A DNA stretch of 64,000 nt from Nonomuraea roseoviolacea subsp. carminata (GTDB lineage: Bacteria; Actinomycetota; Actinomycetes; Streptosporangiales; Streptosporangiaceae). Both the position numbers and the translations under genes were made by a program. Within the stretch, counting starts at the first letter, position 1. Each line of letters starts with the position of its first letter. A model generated the notes under the pieces. That model saw nothing but the letters and a program-made list of their open reading frames with translations, did not search any database and was not told where the DNA came from. Positions 8,188 through 16,397 of the stretch are shown piece after piece. The stretch lies in the NCBI RefSeq assembly GCF_024172185.1, contig NZ_JAMZEC010000001.1, positions 6,727,001 through 6,791,000 of the forward strand. The letters run 5' to 3'.

Positions 8188-8760
8188 TCAGACCGTGCCT
8201 TCGAGATCGTCGAGCATGGCCAGCCCGCGCCCGATCACCTCGGCCGCCACGAACGCCCCCACTCCCATCAGCACGGCCACGACCGGCGGTTCGATGTCGC
8301 CCGGTACCAGCGGCGGATCGACGGTCAGCAGCCGCGCGGCCACGGACGTGGCCGCGAAGTCGAGGGCGAAGGCCGCCAGCGAGCCGAGCGTGAGGACGGT
8401 CCCGATCCGGCGCAGGTCACGCACCGTGGCGGCGGAGAAGAACGCCCGGTCCCCGGCCACGCCCCTGCCGGTGATCCGTACCAGCCAGAACAGGGACAGC
8501 AGGATCGCCAGCATCCCCGGCAGCCAGGTGGGCAGGTGCAGCACGGCCAGCAGCGGCGCGTGGGCCGGGTCGTACAGGGTCGCGTCCACGGTGACGCCGA
8601 CCGCCCGCGCCCCGGGGGCGAGGGCGCCGTCGAACGACACGCCGGTGTGGGACGGCCGCAGCCCGGTGAAGCCGAAGTCCGGCCTCGCGGCCGGGACGAC
8701 GCCGAGGATGACGTCGCCCGCCAGCCGCGCGAGCAGGCCGAGCGTCGTGAGCAATAGCAT
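8188..8760 (-). CDS. DUF2975 family membrane protein
   Basis: The 190-residue product has four hydrophobic segments (MLLLTTLGLLARLAGDVILG; LPGMLAILLSLFWLV; IGTVLTLGSLAAFALDFAA; PPVVAVLMGVGAFVAAEVI), the architecture of DUF2975. Function is unknown; the family is paired with a small HTH protein as here. An in-frame TTG lies 18 bp further out (8778), but neither start has a ribosome site. ATG 8760 is preferred and could be leaderless. Confidence 0.72.
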   Translation of the reverse strand: MLLLTTLGLLARLAGDVILGVVPAARPDFGFTGLRPSHTGVSFDGALAPGARAVGVTVDATLYDPAHAPLLAVLHLPTWLPGMLAILLSLFWLVRITGRGVAGDRAFFSAATVRDLRRIGTVLTLGSLAAFALDFAATSVAARLLTVDPPLVPGDIEPPVVAVLMGVGAFVAAEVIGRGLAMLDDLEGTV

Positions 8761-8771
8761 CGAAAAACGAT
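8759..8771. promoter_or_regulatory. palindrome overlapping the DUF2975 start
   Basis: ATCG (8759-8762) and CGAT (8768-8771) flank five A residues, a perfect dyad in an AT-rich island that covers the proposed ATG. It may be the autoregulatory operator of the HTH gene of this operon, or part of the promoter. Confidence 0.45.
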
Positions 8772-8828
8772 AAAACAAGTCCGGTTTGTGGCGGGTGTGG
8801 CCTGCTGTGTGACGGGAAGCGGGCAGGT

Positions 8829-9713
8829 ATGGGGAGCAGCACGAACGGGGTCGGCGGGGAGAGCGGCGAGGACAGGATCGTCACGGTGTCGTCCTGGCGG
8901 GAGCTGGACGACGCGATCAGCGAGGTGAGCGGACGCCGAGGGCCGCACCCGCGCGGCGGCCCCTCGCACTCCGCCGTGGTGTTCCGTGGCCGGTCGCGCC
9001 CCCCGCACTCGCACCTGTCCGGGCTGGCGCGGCTGGCCGGTGAGTACCCGGCCGTGGAGCGCCACCTCATCCGCAACTTCCGCAAGTACGCCCATCGCCA
9101 GGCGCCCGGCCCGACGATCTGGGACTGGCTGGCGCTCGGCCAGCACCACGGGTTGCCCACGCGGCTGGTCGACTGGACGTTCTCGCCGCTGGTCGCGCTG
9201 CACTTCGCCACGGCGGCCTGGCCGCACGACGAGGCCATGCTCATCGGGCTCGACTGCGAGGCGGCGCACCGGCTCCTGCCCGGGCCGCTGCGGGACGTCC
9301 TGGACCGCGAGGGCGCGGTGCTGTTCACGACCGAGATGCTCGCCCGCAGCGCCCCCGACCTGGACAGCTTCGGCAAGCTGGCGGGCGCGGAGCCGTTCCT
9401 GGCCCTGTTCGAGCCGCCGTCGCTGGACGAGCGGATCGTCACCCAGTCGTCGGTGCTCTCGGCGCTGTCGGACGTGACCTGGTCGGTGGAGCGGTGGCTG
9501 AACGCCCATCCCGACCTGTGGTGGGCGTGGCGGATCCCGCCGGACGTCAAGGCCGAGGTGCGCGAACGGCTCGACCAGGCCGGCATCACCGAGCGGGCCC
9601 TGCTGCCCGGCCTGGACGGGCTGGCGGCGTGGCTGCGCCGCTACTACTCGCCCGAGGCCAGCCTGGAGCACCAGGGCGACGAGTGCGCCCCCGGCAACGC
9701 CGGCAACGCCTGA
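8829..9713 (+). CDS. FRG domain-containing protein
   Basis: The 294-residue soluble protein has the FRG domain, named for its Phe-Arg-Gly motif: VVFRGRSRPPHSHLSGLAR (about 50-68) and the characteristic ALGQHHGLPTRLVDWTFSPL followed by VALHFATAAW (about 104-134). The biochemical role of FRG proteins is not established; they occur sporadically in bacteria and phages and some are found near mobile or defence genes. Here the neighbours are ordinary regulators, it has no obvious partner gene, and the ribosome site is weak. Confidence 0.75.
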   Translation: MGSSTNGVGGESGEDRIVTVSSWRELDDAISEVSGRRGPHPRGGPSHSAVVFRGRSRPPHSHLSGLARLAGEYPAVERHLIRNFRKYAHRQAPGPTIWDWLALGQHHGLPTRLVDWTFSPLVALHFATAAWPHDEAMLIGLDCEAAHRLLPGPLRDVLDREGAVLFTTEMLARSAPDLDSFGKLAGAEPFLALFEPPSLDERIVTQSSVLSALSDVTWSVERWLNAHPDLWWAWRIPPDVKAEVRERLDQAGITERALLPGLDGLAAWLRRYYSPEASLEHQGDECAPGNAGNA

Positions 9714-9731
9714 GCACGGGACCGGACGCGG

Positions 9732-10358
9732 TCAGGCGGTCTCGGCGCCGCCTCCCGCCGTGCCGCCCACGAGGGTGCCGTCTTCCGCCGTGCCGCCCAC
9801 GAGGTGGTCGCGGACCGCGGCGAGGATCCGGTCCGACAGGTCGTCGCCGGCGCAGGCCCGTGACAACGTCAGCGCCCCGACGATGGTGGACAGCTCGACG
9901 AGCGCGGTCGCCTCGTCCGAGGCCGTGAGGGGCTTCATGGCTTCGACCAGGTCACGCAGGCCGTCGGCGAACGCCCGGCGGAGCGGGTCGCCCGGTTCCG
10001 CGCGTGCGGCGTCCATCGCCAGGGCCGGACAGGGGCAGCCGAGGGCGGGGTTGTCGCGGTGCGGGCCGGACAGGTAGGTCGCGAGGAAGACCGCCCGGGC
10101 GGGCCGCTCGGGGGCGTCGTCCTCCGCGAGGTCGTCCAGGGCCGTGACGCGCTCGGCGAACGCGGCCGAGCACGCCTGGGCGATCAGGTCGTCCTTCGAG
10201 GTGAAGTGGCGGTAGAAACCGCCGTGGGTCAGCCCCGCCGCCGCCATCGCCTGCGGAACGCTCACCTTGTCGACGCCGTGCGCGCGCACCAGCCTCGCCG
10301 TGGCCTCGATCACCTGTTCGCGGTGCCGCTCGGCCTCGGCCCGGGACGCTCGGGGCAT
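9732..10358 (-). CDS. TetR-family transcriptional regulator
   Basis: The 208-residue protein has an N-terminal TetR HTH (VIEATARLVRAHGVDKVSVP, AMAAAGLTHGGFYRHFTSKD) and a C-terminal ligand domain with ALGCPCPALAMDAAR, typical of the subgroup that includes NemR/QacR-like sensors with Cys in this loop. The C-terminus repeats GTxxGGTAxGG. The ATG at 10358 has GGAAG 8 bp upstream; an in-frame GTG at 10367 is less likely. It is divergent from an SDR gene, with a dyad between them, and probably represses both. Confidence 0.88.
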   Translation of the reverse strand: MPRASRAEAERHREQVIEATARLVRAHGVDKVSVPQAMAAAGLTHGGFYRHFTSKDDLIAQACSAAFAERVTALDDLAEDDAPERPARAVFLATYLSGPHRDNPALGCPCPALAMDAARAEPGDPLRRAFADGLRDLVEAMKPLTASDEATALVELSTIVGALTLSRACAGDDLSDRILAAVRDHLVGGTAEDGTLVGGTAGGGAETA

Positions 10359-10380
10359 GGTCCGCACTTCCTTCCGTGCT

Positions 10381-10402
10381 ATAGATGATGCTAATAATCT
10401 AT
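10381..10402. promoter_or_regulatory. TetR-type operator
   Basis: ATAGAT (10381-10386) and ATCTAT (10397-10402) form a perfect dyad in an AT-rich island between the divergent TetR and SDR genes. This is the obvious binding site for the adjacent regulator. Confidence 0.7.
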
Positions 10403-10430
10403 TCTAACCGGAAGTCAGAAGGAGGTCCCC

Positions 10431-11132
10431 ATGGTGGCGATCAGAGATTCCGTGGCGCTGGTGACCGGCGGCCAGCGCGGCCTCGGCAGGGCGTTCGCGG
10501 ACGCGCTCCTGGAGCGCGGCGCGGAGAAGGTCTACGTGACCGCACGCAAGCCCGCCCCCGCCCACGACCCGCGGATCCGGCCCGTCCCCCTCGACGTCAC
10601 CGACCCCGACGCGGTCTCGGCCCTCGCCGCCCAGGCCCGGGACGTGGACATCGTCTTCAACAACGCGGGAGTCCTGTACCCCTCGCCCCTGCTGACGGCC
10701 GACATGGCGGACGTGGTCGCGACGTTCGAGACGAACGTGTTCGGCGCGCTCCGGGTGGCGCAGGGCTTCGCCCCGATCCTCGCGGCGAACGGCGGCGGAG
10801 CGCTGGTGGACATGCACTCCGTGCTCTCCTGGGCCGTCGGCGCCGGAGCCTACGGCGCCTCCAAGGCCGCGCTGTGGTCGATGACCAACGCCCTGCGCGT
10901 GGAGCTGGCGCCGCAGGGCACCCAGGTCGTCGGCGTCCACCTCGGTCTGGCCGACACGGACATGGTGGCGGAGTTCCCGGCCGCGAAGATCTCGCCCGCC
11001 GAGGTCGCCGAAGCGGTCCTGGACGGCATCGAGAACGGCGCCACCGAGGTGCTCGTCGACGCGGTCAGCCGGCAGATCAAGGCGGCGCTGTCCGGCCCGG
11101 TCGAAGGACTCACCCTGCCCATCGGACGTTGA
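10431..11132 (+). CDS. short-chain dehydrogenase/reductase
   Basis: The 233-residue protein is a classical SDR: cofactor motif TGGQRGLG (12-19), NNAG, and the catalytic YGASK (Tyr141, Lys145). An oxidoreductase acting on a carbonyl or alcohol with NAD(P) is expected; the substrate is unknown. A good ribosome site (AAGGAGG) precedes the ATG. It is followed after 11 bp by a tautomerase-like gene and is divergent from its probable TetR repressor; together these look like a small inducible detoxification or catabolic unit (inference). Confidence 0.87.
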   Translation: MVAIRDSVALVTGGQRGLGRAFADALLERGAEKVYVTARKPAPAHDPRIRPVPLDVTDPDAVSALAAQARDVDIVFNNAGVLYPSPLLTADMADVVATFETNVFGALRVAQGFAPILAANGGGALVDMHSVLSWAVGAGAYGASKAALWSMTNALRVELAPQGTQVVGVHLGLADTDMVAEFPAAKISPAEVAEAVLDGIENGATEVLVDAVSRQIKAALSGPVEGLTLPIGR

Positions 11133-11143
11133 AGGAGAAGGCG

Positions 11144-11566
11144 ATGCCGCTCTGGCACATCCACCACCCCGCCGGCGCCTACTCCGAGCAGCAGAAGCGC
11201 GAGCTCGCCGAGGACGTCACCGAGTTCTACGCCCGGCACGGGCTGCCGAGGTTCTACGTCGTCACGCTGTTCCACGAGATCCCGCGGGCCTCGTTCCTGG
11301 TCGGCGGCGAGCCGTCGGACGACACCGTGCGGATCGTGGTCGAGCACATCGCCCGCCACGCCGAGGATCCCGGCCTGCGCGAGCGGATGAGCGAGGCGCT
11401 GAGCCGCCTGCTGGCCCCGCACACCCTCGACCGCGGACTGCACTGCGAGTTCCACGTCGACGAGACCCCACGGGACCTGTGGATGATCGACGGGCTGTGG
11501 CCGCCGCCCACGGGCACGGAGGCGGAACGGCGCTGGGCGCGCGAGAACCGGCCCGTGCCCTACTGA
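11144..11566 (+). CDS. tautomerase-superfamily protein (cis-CaaD-like)
   Basis: The 140-residue protein starts MPLWHIHHP, so removal of Met would expose Pro as N-terminal catalytic base, the hallmark of the 4-oxalocrotonate tautomerase superfamily. Its length and the EFYARHGLPRFYVVTLFHEI segment fit the longer cis-3-chloroacrylic acid dehalogenase-like subgroup. The family tautomerises or hydrates small keto acids. AAGGAG lies 6 bp upstream. It is in operon with the preceding SDR and presumably acts in the same pathway. Confidence 0.8.
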   Translation: MPLWHIHHPAGAYSEQQKRELAEDVTEFYARHGLPRFYVVTLFHEIPRASFLVGGEPSDDTVRIVVEHIARHAEDPGLRERMSEALSRLLAPHTLDRGLHCEFHVDETPRDLWMIDGLWPPPTGTEAERRWARENRPVPY

Positions 11567-11579
11567 ACCCGCGCACCGG

Positions 11580-12551
11580 TCAGGACGTCTGGAACTCGGC
11601 GACGTTGGCCTTCGTGGCGATCTTCACCGGCACGGCCACCGTCTTCGCGATCGTCTCGCCGTTGGCCGCCCGCACCGCGGCCTCCACGGCCCGCTGGCCG
11701 AGCAGCTTCGGCTGCTGGGCGATCGTCGCGGTCATGGTGCCCGCCGCGACCGCCTTCAGCCCGTCGGGCGTGCCGTCGAAGCCGACCACCTTGACCTGCT
11801 GACCGGCCTTGGCGCCGAGCGCCTTGATCGCGCCGAGCGCCATCTCGTCGTTCTCGGCGAACACGCCCTTCAGGTCGGGGTGCGACTGGAGCAGGTTCGT
11901 CATGACGTCCAGGCCCTTGGTGCGGTCGAAGTCGGCCGGCTGCTGGGCGACCACCTGGACGCCCGGGAACGCCTTGATGCCCTCGGTGAAGCCCTGGCCG
12001 CGGTCACGGCTGGCGGACGTGCCGGGCACCCCCTGCAGGACCACCACCTTGCCGCTCCCGCCCACCGCCTTGGCCAGCTCCTGGGCCGCGTACCGGCCGC
12101 CCGCCACGTTGTCGGAGGCGACGGTCTGGGCGACCTCGGCGCCGTTGACGCCGCGGTCGGCGGCGATCACCGGGATGGAGACGCGGTCGGCGGCCTTGAC
12201 CGCGGGCGCCGCCGCGTCGGAGTCGACCGGGTTGATGATGATCGCCTTCATGCTCTGGCTGGTGAAGTTCTGCACCTGGTTGACCTGCTGCGAGGCGTCG
12301 TTCTGGGCGTCGGTGACGGTCAGCGCGACGCCGAGCCGGGCGGCCGCGGCCTGCGCGCCGTCCCTGAACTGCACGAAGTACGGGTTGTTCAGCGTCGACA
12401 CCGACATGCCGATCTTGACGCCGGCCCCGCCGGACGAGCCGCCCCCGGACGAGCCCGCCGTGGCCGCCGTGCCCGCCGCACCGGACGAGCCGCACCCCGC
12501 CAGGCCCGCCACCAGGGCGGCCGTGGCCAGGACTGTCGCGGAAATCCGCAT
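11580..12551 (-). CDS. ribose-type ABC transporter substrate-binding lipoprotein
   Basis: The 323-residue protein has a lipoprotein signal peptide (LVAGLAGC, Cys20), a Ser/Gly linker and a periplasmic-binding fold of the RbsB type: IGMSVSTLNNPYFVQFRDGA, AIIINPVDSDAAAPAVK, VIAADRGV, VVLQGVPGTSASRDRGQGF and VGFDGTPDGLKAV. It binds a pentose or related sugar outside the cell. It lies 13 bp downstream of the permease gene with a strong AGGAGG ribosome site and is the last gene of the LacI-rbsA-rbsC-rbsB set. Confidence 0.9.
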   Translation of the reverse strand: MRISATVLATAALVAGLAGCGSSGAAGTAATAGSSGGGSSGGAGVKIGMSVSTLNNPYFVQFRDGAQAAAARLGVALTVTDAQNDASQQVNQVQNFTSQSMKAIIINPVDSDAAAPAVKAADRVSIPVIAADRGVNGAEVAQTVASDNVAGGRYAAQELAKAVGGSGKVVVLQGVPGTSASRDRGQGFTEGIKAFPGVQVVAQQPADFDRTKGLDVMTNLLQSHPDLKGVFAENDEMALGAIKALGAKAGQQVKVVGFDGTPDGLKAVAAGTMTATIAQQPKLLGQRAVEAAVRAANGETIAKTVAVPVKIATKANVAEFQTS

Positions 12552-12564
12552 GATCTTCCCCCTC

Positions 12565-13536
12565 CTAGGACGTTTCCCTGCGGCGCAGGGTGTCGACGAG
12601 GACCGCGAGCGCGATGACCACGCCGATCACCACCTGCTGCCAGAAGGCCGAGACCGACAGCAGGTTGAGCCCGTTGCGCAGGACGGCCAGGATGAGCGCC
12701 CCGACGAACGTGCCGAGCGCCCGTCCCTTGCCGCCGGACAGGCTGGCCCCGCCGATGACCACGGCCGCGATCGCGTCCAGCTCGTAGCCGGTGGCGGCCT
12801 GCGGCTGGGCCGAGGCCAGGCGGCTGGCCAGCACGATGCCGGCCACCGCGGCGAACCCGCCCGACAGCGCGTACGTGATGAGCTTCTGCCGGTCCACCTT
12901 GATGCCGGACAGCCGGGCGGCCTCCTCGTTGCCCCCGATCGCGTACATGGCGCGGCCCGCGTACGTGCGGTTGAGGATCACGGCCGCGACGACCCCCATG
13001 ACGACCATGACGATGACGGGCACGGGCAGGTAGCGGCCGATCGTGTCGCCGAGGTGCGCCACCTGCGCCGGCAGCTCGATGGGGCTGCCCTGCGAGATCA
13101 CCAGGGCGAGGCCCCGGGCGACGCCGAGCATGGCCAGGGTGGCGATGAACGGCGGCAGCTTGCCGTACGCGATGAGGACGGCGTTGACCAGCCCGCACGC
13201 CACGCCCACGGCCAGCCCCGCGACGGTGGCGACCGGCCACGGCCAGCCCGCGGGCGTGGCGCCCCAGGCCAGCACGATGGCCGACAGCGCGGCCACGGAC
13301 CCGACCGACAGGTCGATGCCGCCGGTGACGATGACGAACGTGGAGCCGAACGCGAGGATCGCGGTCACGGCCGCCTGGACGCCCACGTTGAGCAGGTTGG
13401 TGACGCTGAGGAAGTCGGACGACAGCAGTGACAGCCCGACGACGAGCACGACGAGCGCGACCAGCGCGCCGTTCTCGGCGAGCCACAGCGCCACCGGCGA
13501 GCGCCGCTGGACGAGCACGTTACTGGACACGGCCAC
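12565..13536 (-). CDS. ribose-type ABC transporter permease (RbsC-like)
   Basis: The 323-residue membrane protein has about eight to ten hydrophobic segments and the RbsC-type conserved loop GAAxxG-like stretch (VIGGASLSGGKGRALGTFVG) plus FVIVTGGIDLSVGSV. The GTG at 13536 overlaps the end of the ATPase gene by 17 bp; an in-frame GTG at 13530 is an alternative. It forms the membrane channel of the CUT2 importer with the neighbouring ATPase and binding protein. Confidence 0.9.
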   Translation of the reverse strand: MAVSSNVLVQRRSPVALWLAENGALVALVVLVVGLSLLSSDFLSVTNLLNVGVQAAVTAILAFGSTFVIVTGGIDLSVGSVAALSAIVLAWGATPAGWPWPVATVAGLAVGVACGLVNAVLIAYGKLPPFIATLAMLGVARGLALVISQGSPIELPAQVAHLGDTIGRYLPVPVIVMVVMGVVAAVILNRTYAGRAMYAIGGNEEAARLSGIKVDRQKLITYALSGGFAAVAGIVLASRLASAQPQAATGYELDAIAAVVIGGASLSGGKGRALGTFVGALILAVLRNGLNLLSVSAFWQQVVIGVVIALAVLVDTLRRRETS

Positions 13537-15022
13537 CCTCCACCTCCGCGACGGCCATCGCCATCACGTCGTCCTGCGTGGCGCCGGCGGCCGGGAGCTC
13601 GCCGACGAGGCGGCCGCGCGCCATGACGAGGATCCGGTCGCTCATCCCGAGCACCTCCGGCAGGTCGCTGGAGATCATCAGGACGGCGTCGCCCGCGGCG
13701 GTCAGCTCGTTGACAAGCTGGTAGATCTCGACCCGCGCGCCCACGTCGACGCCCCGGGTCGGCTCGTCGAGGATGAGCACGCGGGCCCCCGCCACGAGCC
13801 ACTTGCCGATGACCACCTTCTGCTGGTTGCCGCCGGACAGGGTGCGGACCTCCTGGTCGAGGCCCGCCATGCGGATGCCGAGCCGGCCGGCGACCTTGGC
13901 GGCGGCGCTGCGCTGGCCCTTGCGGTCCACGAAGCCGGCCCGGGTGGCGTCGCGCAGGGTGACCAGGCCCAGGTTCTCGGCCACGGCGGCGCCCAGCACC
14001 AGGCCCTGGCCCTTGCGGTCCTCGGGGACGAGGCCGAGCCCCGCCTCCATGGCCGCGTGCACGTCCCCGGGCGGCACCCGCCGGCCGTTCACGGTGACCT
14101 CGCCCGCGTCGTAGTGGTCGGCGCCGAAGACCGCCCGCGCGACCTCCGTCCGGCCCGCGCCGACGAGCCCGGCCACGCCGACCACCTCACCGGCGCGCAC
14201 CTCGAACGACACGTCCGCGAACACGCCCCGCCGGGTCAGCCCCCTGACCTTCAGCAGCGGCTCGCCGGGGCGGGCGCGCTTGCGCGGGTACTGCTGGTCG
14301 ATGGGGCGGCCCACCATGAGGCGGACCAGCTCGTCGTGCGGGGTGGAGGCGGGCACCTCGGCCACGGAGCGGCCGTCGCGCAGCACGGTCACCCGGTCGC
14401 CGATCTGCGGGATCTCCTCCAGGTGGTGGGTGATGAACACGATCGACACGCCCTCGTCGCGCAACTGCCGGACGATCGCGAACAGCTTCTCGACCTCGCC
14501 GGTGGTCAGCACCGCGGTCGGCTCGTCCATGATGAGGATCCGCGCCTCCAGCGCCAGCGCCTTGGCGATCTCGACCATCTGCATGCGCGCGATGCCGAGC
14601 CGGCCGACGGGCGTGCGCGGATCGACGCGCACGTCCACGCGGGCCAGCAGGCCGGCCGCGTCCCGTTCCATGCGGGCCCGGTCCACCAGGCCGAAGCGGC
14701 GCGGCGGGCGGCCGAGCGCCAGGTTCTCGGCCACCGTGAGCTGGGGGACCAGGTTGAACTCCTGGTAGATGGTGGCGATCCCGAGCGCCCGGGCGTCGCC
14801 CGCCGACCGGATCCGCACCGGCCGCCCGTCCATCAGCACCCGGCCGCCGTCGGGGTGGTAGGCGCCGGACAGGATCTTGATGAGCGTGCTCTTCCCGGCG
14901 CCGTTCTCGCCCAGCAGCACGTGGACCTCGCCCGCGCGCAGGCTCAGGTCCACCCCGTCCAGGGCGAGGACGCCCGGGAACTGTTTGCGCAGGCCCTCGG
15001 CCCGGAGAATGTCCCCCGTCAC
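13520..15022 (-). CDS. ribose-type ABC transporter ATP-binding protein (RbsA-like, two ATPase domains)
   Basis: About 500 residues with two ABC domains. The first has Walker A GENGAGKST, a diverged signature (GRLGIARMQMVEIAKAL) and Walker B ILIMDEPTA; the second has a degenerate P-loop (GLVGAGRTE), intact signature LSGGNQQKV and ILDEPTRGVD. This asymmetry is normal for RbsA/MglA proteins. The start is uncertain: GTG 15022 gives the usual short N-terminus before LRKQFPGV; GTG 15067 would add 15 residues. Neither has a clear ribosome site. Confidence 0.88.
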   Translation of the reverse strand: MTGDILRAEGLRKQFPGVLALDGVDLSLRAGEVHVLLGENGAGKSTLIKILSGAYHPDGGRVLMDGRPVRIRSAGDARALGIATIYQEFNLVPQLTVAENLALGRPPRRFGLVDRARMERDAAGLLARVDVRVDPRTPVGRLGIARMQMVEIAKALALEARILIMDEPTAVLTTGEVEKLFAIVRQLRDEGVSIVFITHHLEEIPQIGDRVTVLRDGRSVAEVPASTPHDELVRLMVGRPIDQQYPRKRARPGEPLLKVRGLTRRGVFADVSFEVRAGEVVGVAGLVGAGRTEVARAVFGADHYDAGEVTVNGRRVPPGDVHAAMEAGLGLVPEDRKGQGLVLGAAVAENLGLVTLRDATRAGFVDRKGQRSAAAKVAGRLGIRMAGLDQEVRTLSGGNQQKVVIGKWLVAGARVLILDEPTRGVDVGARVEIYQLVNELTAAGDAVLMISSDLPEVLGMSDRILVMARGRLVGELPAAGATQDDVMAMAVAEVEGGRVQ

Positions 15023-15099
15023 GTCGTGATACTTGCCGATAACAGGCCGTACGAACCTGAAAGGCACAGGTCAGGTACGCCGCCGGGGTTCCCGGGAGG

Positions 15100-16125
15100 T
15101 CAGGGGCGGACTGCCGGGGGAGGGGCGGTGCTCCCGCGCGGGACGAGCCGGGCGTCCTCGTCGCGCACGCCCTCGACCAGCTCGCCGCCGATCAGCGCCA
15201 GCAGCGCGCGCGCCGCGTGCGCCCCGTACGCGGGGATGTCGCGGGTGAGCGCGCTCAGCGCGGGCCGGACGATCTGCGACAGCGGCGAGTCGTCCCAGGC
15301 CACGATCGACAGGTCGCCGGGCACGTCGAGCCGCATCTCCTGGGCCGCCGACATGCCGGCCACGGCCATGATGTCGTTGTCGTAGACGACGGCGGTCGGC
15401 CGGGTGGGCGAGCCGACCAGGCGGCGCGTGGCCCGGGCGCCCTCGCCGCCGGTGTAGTCGGTGTGCATGATGGCGTGCCACTCCAGCCCGAGCTCCTCGC
15501 ACACGGCGGTGAACGCCTGGTCGCGCAGCGCGGTGTGGACCAGCTCGGGCAGGCCCGCCACCCGGGCGATGCGGCGGTGGCCGAGCGCGGCGAGGCACTC
15601 GACGGTCTCGCGGACGGCCGCGGCGTCGTCGGACCAGACCGGCGTCAGCGCGCCCGCCTGCGACGGATGGCCGATCACCACCGCGGGCAGCCCCAGCTCC
15701 TCCAGCGTGCTCACGCGCGGGTCGTCGAAGCGCAGGTCGACGAGGATCGCGCCGTCCACCCGGCGCTCGCCCCACCAGCGCCGGTGGACCTCCGCCTCCT
15801 GCTCGGGCGTGGCGGCCACCTGGAGCATCAGCGCGTACGAGTGGTCGGCGAGCACGCCCTCGATGCCGCTGATCAGCTCCATGAAGAACGGCTCCACGCC
15901 GAGGATGCGCGCGGGCCGGCACAGGGTCAGCCCCACCGAGCGGGCCCGCGCCCCGCTCAGCGCCCGCGCCGCGCTGTTGGGCCGCCAGCCGATCTCCTCG
16001 GCGATCGCCTTGATCGCGGCGCGCCTGGCCTCCGACACCCCCGGCCGGTCGTTCAGGGCGTACGAGACCGCCACCTTGGACACGCCCGCCCGGCGCGCGA
16101 TGTCGGCGATCGTCGGTCGCTTCAC
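15100..16125 (-). CDS. LacI-family transcriptional regulator
   Basis: The 341-residue protein starts with a LacI HTH (RPTIADIARRAGVSKVAVSY, ALNDRPGVSE) followed by the hinge region and a sugar-binding core (GVGL-like SVGLTLCRPARILGVEPFF). The GTG at 16125 has GAGGGG 6 bp upstream; a longer in-frame form from 16167 would put residues before the HTH, unusual for the family. It precedes the ribose-type importer on the same strand and is divergent from the large importer/beta-mannosidase operon, so it may control one or both. Confidence 0.88.
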   Translation of the reverse strand: MKRPTIADIARRAGVSKVAVSYALNDRPGVSEARRAAIKAIAEEIGWRPNSAARALSGARARSVGLTLCRPARILGVEPFFMELISGIEGVLADHSYALMLQVAATPEQEAEVHRRWWGERRVDGAILVDLRFDDPRVSTLEELGLPAVVIGHPSQAGALTPVWSDDAAAVRETVECLAALGHRRIARVAGLPELVHTALRDQAFTAVCEELGLEWHAIMHTDYTGGEGARATRRLVGSPTRPTAVVYDNDIMAVAGMSAAQEMRLDVPGDLSIVAWDDSPLSQIVRPALSALTRDIPAYGAHAARALLALIGGELVEGVRDEDARLVPRGSTAPPPAVRP

Positions 16126-16251
16126 CGGCCACCCCTCGGTCCGCCGCCGAGTGAACCGGTTAGCCACTCGTGCACCCGAACCCTACTACCGCGCCGCCCG
16201 GATGGCACGACCTGGGTCGAGCGCCGGAGGCGGCTCGATCGAAGAGGGGTC

Positions 16252-16315
16252 TTGACGCGGCGTCCGGGTGACTTTACGTTCGCGTTACTTCACCGGTTCA
16301 GTGGGAGCGCTCTCA
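16252..16315 (+). promoter_or_regulatory. promoter with CebR-like LacI-family operator
   Basis: TTGACG (16252-16257) and TACGTT (16275-16280) are separated by 17 bp. Just downstream, TGGGAGCGCTCTCA (16302-16315) differs by one base from the palindrome TGGGAGCGCTCCCA, the operator known for CebR-type LacI repressors of Streptomyces cello-oligosaccharide genes. A second motif, ACCGGTTCA, occurs at 16291-16299 and in reverse orientation near 16152-16160 by the LacI gene. The site lies just past the expected transcript start, which fits repression by blocking elongation or initiation. Confidence 0.68.
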
Positions 16316-16397
16316 TGCGGGCGGGTGGCGAATCGGGGGCTGACACAGACGGTCGAGCCTCCGCCGCGGAAGGCCGCGGCGGGGGAAGGAGACACAG

